From: Helichrysum umbraculigerum
Lineage: Eukaryota; Streptophyta; Magnoliopsida; Asterales; Asteraceae
Assembly: GCA_949592205.1 (NCBI GenBank)
Contig: CATIUR010000003.1
Span: 148,613,259-148,677,258 of the forward strand
Direction: 5' to 3'
Length of the DNA stretch: 64,000 nt
Part shown: piece after piece, positions 56,614 to 64,000 of the stretch
Layout of the letters: each line of letters starts with the position of its first letter
How positions within the stretch are numbered: position 1 is the stretch's first letter
Notes under the pieces: model-generated
Database searches by the model: none
The model's input: only the letters and a program-made list of their open reading frames with translations
What the model was told of the DNA's origin: nothing
Program-made: the position numbers and the translations under genes

Positions 56614-58507
56614 TGTAACATCCGTTTTTGGGCCTAGTAGTTTATGATATATTTCCTGACTTTAAATAATGATTTAATGTGTTAGGAAATAGTATTGTTT
56701 GGTTTACCTGAAAATAATAGGTAAAAAAGTCTAAGGACTTATTGTGCTTGTAAAATATTAATTGTTTTAAATTAATAAAGTTGTCGGAACAATAAAATAG
56801 TTGTTCTCGCAAATGGTTTTCCAGTTCCAGACAATAGGTTTAGAAAGGGACTAGTTTTAAGTGGATACGGAGTCGGTTGGAATATAAGCCGACTTATATT
56901 AACCTTCCTAAAAAGGAAAGTTAGTTATTTCTTTGAAACTAAAAACATTCCAAAGTCTAAACCTAAGAACTAAAACCCCAAAACTTGAAGCAAATAGTGA
57001 ATTGAGATCTTGATTTAGCTTTATCATTAGCTTATCATCTTCAAGATTGTAAGTATTCTTGATTATATATGAATTTGGTTTTTGTTTAGTTTAAATTGAA
57101 TTCATTTAAGTTCATAAGTGATTTAATATGAAATTGAAACCTGAAAACTTGTTATATGTTATCATATGAGGTTGCTGATTGTTAATTATTGTATTGAATT
57201 GATGGAGACTGAGTTTTGAGGTTTGGTTTTAAGAAATTCGGAGTTGAGGTTTTGAACAGACTTGCAGGTTTCTGGTTCGGGCATAGAACCCGGCGGGTTC
57301 TATAAGTACCCGGCGGGTAGTCTGGTAAAGTGGTTACCCGGCTGGTATGTTATTATCCGGCGGGTAAACGGGTTGAACATGAGAACCCGGCTGCTAATTG
57401 GCAAACCCGGCTGCTACTCAAAGCTTTAAAACGCAACTTTGTTCTGTTACCACAATAAGTAATTTCCCCGGTTGATGTTATGTGTACCCGGCTGCTTAGC
57501 TTAATTACCCGACGGGTAATACGGGTACCTGGCGGGTACTCTGTGCTTTTGTGTATTTTGAGTTTTGACTCTTAAATGGTGATGAGACTTGTTCTAGCTT
57601 AAATAATCTGTGATTGTGTAACATTTTGTGTTTTACTTAAACACTTGCGGTATTGATTATGTATATCAGTTTTAAACTGAATGACTGACTCGTTATTCTG
57701 TTTTATTCTCAGATTGTGAGCAGACTCAGTGACATTAGACTACTGAGTGGACGACTGAGGTATTGGTGAGTGGATCTGTACCTTCAGTGTGATTTGGTTG
57801 TAACAGGTTTGGTTACAACAGGTAACCGTAAATGTTACTGTTGATAGACTGTTAATCTGATATGATTCAATGATGATTGTGGATTATGTGTTTCATGGCC
57901 TTTGAGGCAAATATTTGATGAGAAAGAGGTCAACATGAGTTGGGCTTGGTTGCTATTGATTGGTCGATGGGGGTTCCTTGTACACATCGTTAATGGGAAC
58001 CTATGTCGGTTGAGTGAATAGCAATTGGCTATCGGTAAACCGCTGTATTGACCTGCAGCTCAGTGGGGTTTACAAGTGTTGCTTGAGGGCCACCCGGGCA
58101 TTGAGGGTTCCTCAAGGACAACCGATCCTCTTTGATGTGATGTGTGTGTTTACGATTATTAGTTGTAAACTGATTTGTTATTGCTAAGTTGTGCTGATAG
58201 CTATAGTTTCATTCACTTAGCTTCGTGCTAATCCCCCACATTACTTCTTGCAGATTATGATTAGATAATTGGCTGGGAAAGAAGCTGTTGATTGGAATTG
58301 AATGTTTGACGAACAGGCTTTACTCTGATATCTGATTTTATATAATCAGTGTTGTTTGTATGTTTTGAAATTATATAGCACCCAAATTGAGATACTACTT
58401 TTGAAACGGTTTAACTTTATGTATACAATATGAAATGTTTGTTTTGGGACGTGCGCATCCGACCTAAAATACATTTAAATACTGTGTAGAAAAGAAGGGG
58501 TGTTATA
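56614..58507 (+). mobile_element. Gypsy-type solo LTR, 1.9 kb
   Basis: TGTAACATCCG...GGGGTGTTATA with an exact AATAA duplication (56609-56613 and 58508-58512). The end and layout match the split solo LTR at 23015-32772: a palindrome cluster in the middle, then GTGAGTGGATC..., then CACTTAGCTTCGTGCTAATCC and TACTTCTTGCAG. The block GGGGGTTCCTTGTACACATCG..CCGCTGTATTGACC resembles the corresponding block of the other LTRs. No coding. Confidence 0.88.
57284..57545. repeat. Cluster of ACCCGGCGGGT palindromes
   Basis: About ten copies in 260 bases: GAACCCGGCGGGTTC, TACCCGGCGGGTA, TTACCCGGCTGGTA, ATCCGGCGGGTAAA, AACCCGGCTGCTA (twice), TACCCGGCTGCT, TACCCGACGGGTAA and TACCTGGCGGGTAC. The variants keep the outer palindrome arms and change the centre. 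Confidence 0.9.
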
Positions 58508-58623
58508 AATAAAATGTGTTTAAATATTAAGATTAGTTGATTGAAGTTAGAATTTACAAATCTCAAGTATGTGGGTTTAATGGAGGAAGTTCCTAACAGG
58601 TTTGATGAGGGGAAGACGACTCA

Positions 58624-58829
58624 GGGGTGTTTGGGGGAGCTTATTTGAGTTGCTTATTGCTTATAAGCAAATAAGCTAGAAATTTCTAGCTTATTTTGAC
58701 TCCCCTCACAAAGAATCACAAATAAGCAAATAAGATTCACAAAATGGGCTTATCCAAACACTTATATGTGAGCTTATTAAGCAAATAAGCAAAAAAAATA
58801 AGCAACCCCCCCTCCCCACCAAAACACCC
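58624..58829. mobile_element. MITE with GGGGTGTTTGG ends
   Basis: Left GGGGTGTTTGGGGGAGC and right CCTCCCCACCAAAACACCC are inverted. The body is made of complementary AAATAAGC/GCTTATTT words, giving several nested stems (for example GCTAGAAATTTCTAGC). 206 bp. Confidence 0.65.
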
Positions 58830-58943
58830 TTTCAATGTCCCACTTGACACTCGTTACTTTTCATAACAGTTTTTAATGTTATCCCTCTTATTATTCAATG
58901 TACAGTTTAGCCCTCACACTCTAACACTCAACAGTTTAACGTT

Positions 58944-59448
58944 GGTTTAAAAAAGCGCGCCTAGGAGGTGCCTAGGCGCTAGGCGCCATGAGGCACTAGG
59001 CATAGCGCCTTGTTTCTACTCTAGGCGATAGTTGGTCATGAGGCGTTGCTAGGCGGTGCCTAGGCGCCAGGCGGTGTGAGGCGGTGCCTTAGGCGCCTTG
59101 TGTAACTAGTGGAAAAACTGATGGGTTCTTGACTTCTTGTTATCTCAGAAGTTGTATTAGCCCATTTTCATTATCTTCATACATGAATTTGGAGTTTAGA
59201 TGCCATTATTTCAACATAAGTTCGATCTTCTTGTGAAATACCAAGTATAAAGAACAACAAACAGAGATGAGAACAGAGTAGAATGAAAATGACATGATTT
59301 TTTTAATTGCAAGATGAAGTGATAAACACATATATATAATATTTTCTATAAATGTAAATTATAATAATAGTATTTACATTAGGCTCTCGCCTAGCGCCTC
59401 GGCTTTCGAGCCCTTAGTTCCTCGGAGTGCCTATCGTCTTTCTAAACC
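58944..59448. mobile_element. Element with GCGCCTAGG repeats at one end
   Basis: Left GGTTTAAAAAAGCGCGCCTAGG and right CGTCTTTCTAAACC form an imperfect inverted pair. 58955-59105 is a dense array of (G)CCTAGGCGCC words, GC-rich and self-complementary, answered by CTCGCCTAGCGCCTCGG near 59385. The middle is ordinary AT-rich DNA. No duplication found. Confidence 0.5.
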
Positions 59449-60724
59449 AATGCCTATTTACAGGAACATATCGAAACAAAATATTATACGAAGTAAAAAA
59501 AGTTATAATCTACTTATTTTTCTTCTTGAATAATCATCAATTTACTTACACTTCATCTTTTTTTTTTTTTTTTTTTAGAATTATTCCTCTCATTCAAACT
59601 AAGATTCAACACTTTAGTATTATGATTCAACATAATAATTGTGTGATTCACAAAAAAAAATAAAAATGATATGATTCTATTTTAAGAAGCATTTTTTTAA
59701 CTTGCACATTATTTTATGATTTATCAATATGAATTAAACAAACTGCTAGATACGTAGTATGAAACAACAATACATTGTTAGTATACAAGATGGACATTAA
59801 GTTTATACTATTATTCATCCGTTTATAATATGATTCATTAACATCTACCATGATTCATCTAATTCATACTATAATTCAATGTTATTAGACAATGATTCAT
59901 AAATTAACATTTGAACCGATTCGTAAAATTTTTAGTAATAATTTTCGATTCATCAAATATTGTATTCATTAATAACTCATAGATATGAACTAAAATATAA
60001 TTCGGTGAATCTATTGAGAAGATTATTGTATGTAATTTAGGTTTATGCCCCTTCAGGTTTAAATAGTTGACCTTAATTGTATTAAAATTTGAAAAATTGT
60101 CATCAAATATTCTGAATCGTTGGATGATAAAATCAAAAGTCACGATCATTTCTCCATCTCTAATAAAAAAACTTTTCTCCCTAGAACTATGTCCACTATT
60201 TATATGTATGTTCCAAAATAATTGTTCACTTGAAAAAAATATCTATAAAAAATTATTAAAATTCCAATTATGCCCTCATATATCACTGTAAATCATTTAT
60301 TTATCAAATAAATTCACTCAAACTTACCATAAATATAAGGACAAAACTGACATTTATCTAATATATCTTAATTCACCCAAAAAATATTGGGGGACAATTT
60401 TTGTGAGACGGATGAAGTATTTAGAAAATTAATATTTGAAAGGTTTGATATTTTTGTGAAAAATTATGAAAGTTAAAGAATTTTTATACAAATACATAAA
60501 TAATACAAGCTAGTTTAATAAAAACGAATAGAAGATTAATACATATACAGAATGCGTAGATACGTACACTTTAGATTAATCTATTATGAACTTGAATATA
60601 ACAAGATAAATTATGTTTATTCTTCAAGCAACCCACAAAACAAATATGTCAAATATGTCAAATTGTAATTTGGAGTTTATCTACTCAAATTATAACATTA
60701 ATTTGTTTAATAAAAATTGATATG
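59449..60724. other. AT-rich DNA with ATGATTCA words
   Basis: No gene. 59580-59960 repeats ATGATTCA/ATTCAT words. 60176-60420 may be a decayed Stowaway-like element (CTCCCTAGAACTATGTCC on the left, GAGACGGATGAAGTA on the right), too eroded to define. Confidence 0.35.
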
Positions 60725-61148
60725 TGTTGATACATTTATGTGTGACAAAAGCTTGTTTAGTAAACTTAACTTAATAATGTAACCCTATGTGCGACACTAT
60801 GTGTGATGTCTGCGACACTTAGTAAGTGTCGCAATAGCGACACTGGTAGTGTCGCATGAGTCGGTCTATAATTGTTTCGCAGTAGTCAGAATATATATAT
60901 TCGACTTAGGGTTTCAGTTTGGGTGTGCGAGTGTGTGTGCTTCAATGTAAAATCAGAGAGATTGAGATAGAGAGTTTAAGCTGGTCTTGTAAACGTTATT
61001 GTTAAATCAATAAAAGATCAAATCTTTTATTTACTCTCTCGTGTTCGATTTCGTTTTCAATTTCATTCACGTCCTAAACAATCTAATTAGGATTCCGCAC
61101 TATTAGATTGTTGATTCAATTCAAAAGATCCGATCTAACGTACTTTCA
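60725..61148 (+). mobile_element. Copia-type solo LTR with GCGACACT palindromes
   Basis: TGTTGATACATT...GTACTTTCA, 424 bp, with an exact ATATG duplication (60720-60724 and 61149-61153). ATATATATATT..GTGTGTGTGC and an AATAAAAGATC signal-like word lie inside, then a GGATTCCGCACTATTAGATTG end typical of Copia LTRs. Confidence 0.8.
60793..60858. repeat. GCGACACT / AGTGTCGC inverted words
   Basis: GCGACACTATGTG, then GCGACACTTAGTAAGTGTCGC-type and GCGACACTGGTAGTGTCGC palindromes in a row. The same words make up the array at 36028-36545 in a Gypsy-type LTR. Confidence 0.9.
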
Positions 61149-61465
61149 ATATGAGAATGAACCACGTAACTTGAATGGATACCAAACCTTTAACACACAT
61201 GTGTTATTTGTATACAAAATCTAATAGGGGCATATTTCATTCATTTCGCCCAGGACAACAAACAAATAACTTTAGCACGAGGGAATTTTATCCGCCCAAT
61301 CTATGAGTGACACGATGAATTTTATCGAATCAATGGGCACCAAATGTACTCAAATTCATTCGCTCTTTCAATTTCATATAATTTGGCCCCAAAGTTTTCA
61401 TATATCTATTTCTTTATGTTATCTCGAATGTTGTAAAGGATTTGTTTATTTTAAAATTTTAAATT

Positions 61466-61840
61466 GAGTAAATTCCAAAAATCATACCCGTGGTTTACAC
61501 AGATTTTCATAAATCGTACCCGAACATTTGTTTTCAGGTTTTTGATACAATAAGTTTCAAGTTTGCTCCGTTAATTTTCACTGTTATGTGTGTAAACCAC
61601 TGGTATCATTTACGAGCAATTTTGAAACTTATGGGTACCATTTACGAGCAAACTTGAAACTTACTGTATTGAAAATAGACGGAATTGGTAAAACTTAACG
61701 ACAAAAATAGACGGAGTTGGAAGGATGTACCATTTACGAGCAAACTTGAAACTTATTGTACTGAAAGCCTGGAAAAAAAAGTTCGTGTATGATATGTGAA
61801 AATGTGTGTAAACCACAGGTATGGTTTATGGAATTTTCTC
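61466..61840. mobile_element. Mutator-like MITE, exact 9-bp duplication
   Basis: Ends GAGTAAATTCCAAAAATCAT and ATGGTTTATGGAATTTTCTC, with GTGGTTTACACA and its complement further in. TTTTAAATT is duplicated exactly (61457-61465 and 61841-61849). Inside, ACCATTTACGAGCAAACTTGAAACTTA is repeated about three times. No coding. Confidence 0.85.
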
Positions 61841-62049
61841 TTTTAAATTCAATACACTGATTTCATGTTATATAAGTAATCACTTTGCTATATATGAAAC
61901 CGTCGATCTGATATGTTTTTCTCCAGATGTATGTATCTATCATATTAGGTGCATTTATTTATTATTTATTATTTAATTTAATATTGCAACCAATTGCTTT
62001 TAGTTACTTATTTCTCCTTACTATCAATCAAGTAACATTATGAATAGTA

Positions 62050-62350
62050 TTCATTCAAAGTTTTCAATTGTTACCCTTAAACTTTTAACCCTTTTCAATT
62101 TTATACCCTTTATGTTTTATTGACTTTTTACTTTTTGTCCCTTAACTTTTATAACCTTTTCATTTTCTACCTTACAATTTTTTAATCTATACCCCTTATG
62201 TTTTAGCACTTTTCCATTTTTTACCCTTCAGCTTTTAGTTATTTTCCAATTTCTTTGTCTGAACTTTTAGCAGCTTCCCATTTTCTACCCTTTACATTTT
62301 AACATTTCCGATTTTCCCCCTTTACATTTTAGATTGTACTTTTCCCCCTT
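62050..62350. repeat. Degenerate tandem repeat, TTTTACCCTTT words
   Basis: Roughly ten units of 25-40 bases based on ACTTTTAACCTTTTCCATTTTCTACCCTT. Pyrimidine-rich on this strand. It may be the interior of the Helitron-like element that ends near 62687. Confidence 0.65.
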
Positions 62351-62654
62351 TTTTTTTTTTTACTAATAGCTTATACAATTTTTTTTTCCTTTACTTACAA
62401 CAAATTTTTATACTAATTTTATTACGACAAAATTATATAAATTATTATTGGAAACGATAATTTAACTTAACATTTTTATAACGTTTTCCCAATTTTTTTT
62501 ATCAACAAAATTATTTTAATAATAAATTGTATGTTATTAGTTTGTTTTCTTTCGAATATACACATACATATTTGTATAAAAAAACAAATTAAACATACAC
62601 ACATCAACTAAAAATTTCATATTTTATATTGGAGTTTAAGAATGTACTTTTTAA

Positions 62655-62687
62655 CCCCGTCGCAACGTGCGGGTAAAAAAAAACTAA
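62655..62687 (+). mobile_element. Possible Helitron 3' terminus
   Basis: CCCCGTCGCAACGTGCGGGT can form a stem (CCCG/CGGG) and is followed, after an A-run, by CTAA and a T. The 5' end is not found. Resembles, but is weaker than, the end at 52456. Confidence 0.3.
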
Positions 62688-62923
62688 TATCAATTACATA
62701 ACAACTATGAATAGTAACTTTTATCTTTTTGTCTTTTTTCTAGATTATGATTTAAGTTAAATAATAAAAACTAATTACTATTAACATGATGAAGACTAGA
62801 TCAATACTAACCTCTTTTACTTTTGAAGCTCAACACCCATGTTCAAATCCATGTGATATTGTATTTTAATATCATTTCTAACTTTTAAGGATTTTTATCC
62901 TTTTACTTATATTGTTTATTTGA

Positions 62924-63499
62924 TGTAAGACCCTACTTTTCATACAAACATATTATACATTTTAAAACTCCTCGGAAGCGGTCCCGATAAAACTTTCATT
63001 ATTTACTAAAAGTACAACCTTTTTAAACCTTCAATTATAAAAATACTTTATTACAAAATCATCCAAACAATTCCTGGTGTTACATTAAACTCCAAAACTT
63101 TTAGTTTTCAAAATCATCAGAGTATCCGCAGCAGTAGTCAAACATTCCATTTCAGAATCCCAATCATATCTCTGCAAAATATTCAACAACGAGGGGTTAG
63201 CTTATTGCTAAGTGAGTGACATCATAATCAACAATTTAAACCAGAGACAACAACCAATTACAACAACTGAATAATTAACCAGCTAATTGCAAACTACTCA
63301 AAAGTGAATGGAAATGTAACCGACAGTTCCACCCACAAGAAACGATTGATAAACTACAACAATTAATCACAGTGCACATAACCACATAAACACGTATCGT
63401 CAAGAGGACATGCTATTCGCAGTATGCCACGACCACTGGGCGCCATGCCATTCCCAGTGATCTACCGATAGCCTGATTACTACCTTCACTGAGTAGGCT
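62924..63499 (-). mobile_element. Partial Gypsy-type LTR (minus strand), cut by the next LTR
   Basis: Begins TGTAAGACCCTAC, i.e. GGGTCTTACA on the minus strand. Contains TTAGCTTATTGCTAAGTGAGTG and GTATCGTCAAGAGGACATGCT blocks like those near 23300 and 23385 of the minus-strand solo LTR. The sequence breaks at 63500, where another LTR starts. Confidence 0.5.
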
Positions 63500-64000
63500 T
63501 GTAACACCCGCCAAATTAGGACTAGTGATTAGTGCCTAATCATATGTTAATACATGTAATTAGTTCTGTGTTAGGCTAATTTATGTATCGAATTATATAT
63601 TGTTGAATATATACGAAAATGCGATTTGATTAAATCGTACGCAAATTAAATCGAATGTATTTCGGTTCCATAAATACGGACGTTGGTGGCAAATTTTATT
63701 AAGTAACACTATTATGTTAAAAATATTATTCTAATAATATTCAAATTTCAATTCGTATCGTACAAACAAAACAAAATAACTTACATTTTATAACTCAAAT
63801 ATAAATCGATTAGTAAAATATTTAACTAAAATATCGCGTAATAAATTTGTATTTTAAAACTTACCATTTAATATGTAAAATAATTATTTAACATTTAAAC
63901 GACGGAGCAAACGAACACCGCATGGAGAACTGAGACTGAAAAGTTGGTGGATAACCCCCCAACTCTCCCCTTTCTTTCCTCATTCTCCCTCCACCCACTC
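63500..64000 (+). mobile_element. 5' part of a Gypsy-type LTR running off the window
   Basis: TGTAACACCCGCCAAATTAGGAC and the next 500 bases match the reverse complement of the right end of the solo LTR 34857-37384 almost block by block (TAGTGCCTAAT, TACATGTAATTAGTTCTGTG, AAATCGTACGCAA, ATACGGACGTTGGTG, and a CCACTC-rich end matching 36850-36960). The two copies are in opposite orientation. The right boundary is outside the window. Confidence 0.8.

Overview
The window is a stretch of plant nuclear DNA. The genes have many short GT-AG introns, the background is AT-rich, and most of the right-hand three quarters is nested transposable elements. The families (mitochondrial LpxB, PDIL2-type disulfide isomerase, plant triacylglycerol lipase, EAR-type ERF) and a plastid DNA insertion point to a eudicot. 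Asteraceae or another asterid is my guess; nothing here proves it.

Genes lie in the first 21 kb, all on the minus strand: a small secreted-peptide candidate (1475-1702), an 8-exon LPXB for mitochondrial lipid A disaccharide synthase (2249-6483, 463 aa), a 9-exon ER protein disulfide isomerase (10001-13877, 442 aa, C-terminal KEEL), a 9-exon secreted acid lipase (14593-16890, 403 aa) and a single-exon ERF repressor (20059-20700, 213 aa). The exon joins were worked out by hand. In the three spliced genes every junction is GT-AG and keeps the frame. The genes are not an operon and show no shared pathway; they are simply neighbours. hAT-like and Mutator-like MITEs sit between and inside them.

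From 21.9 kb on, the DNA is almost all mobile. The main structure is a three-layer nest. A PIF/Harbinger element (22894-34750, TTA duplication, broken ORF1) is split by a Gypsy-type solo LTR (23015-32772, GGTGG duplication). That LTR is itself split by a full-length non-coding LTR retrotransposon (24866-32470, TAAAG duplication, LTRs about 98-99% alike by eye). Further right come a 2.5 kb solo LTR, a chimeric plastid insertion (ycf2 joined to rpl2), a 1.3 kb palindrome-of-palindromes with Mutator features, and a decayed Gypsy element whose gag is cut by a solo LTR and by Copia debris. Beyond those are a run of MITEs inserted in (TA)n microsatellites, a Helitron end, more solo LTRs, and two LTR pieces at the right edge.

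The pattern I find most worth pursuing is that several different LTR families each carry a cluster of short CpG-rich palindromes: ACCCGCCGGGT, ACGCGATCGCGT, CATACGCCGTATG, or GCGACACT...AGTGTCGC. The last word occurs in both a Gypsy-like and a Copia-like LTR. No tRNA, rRNA, CRISPR array or cellular gene was recognised right of 21 kb.
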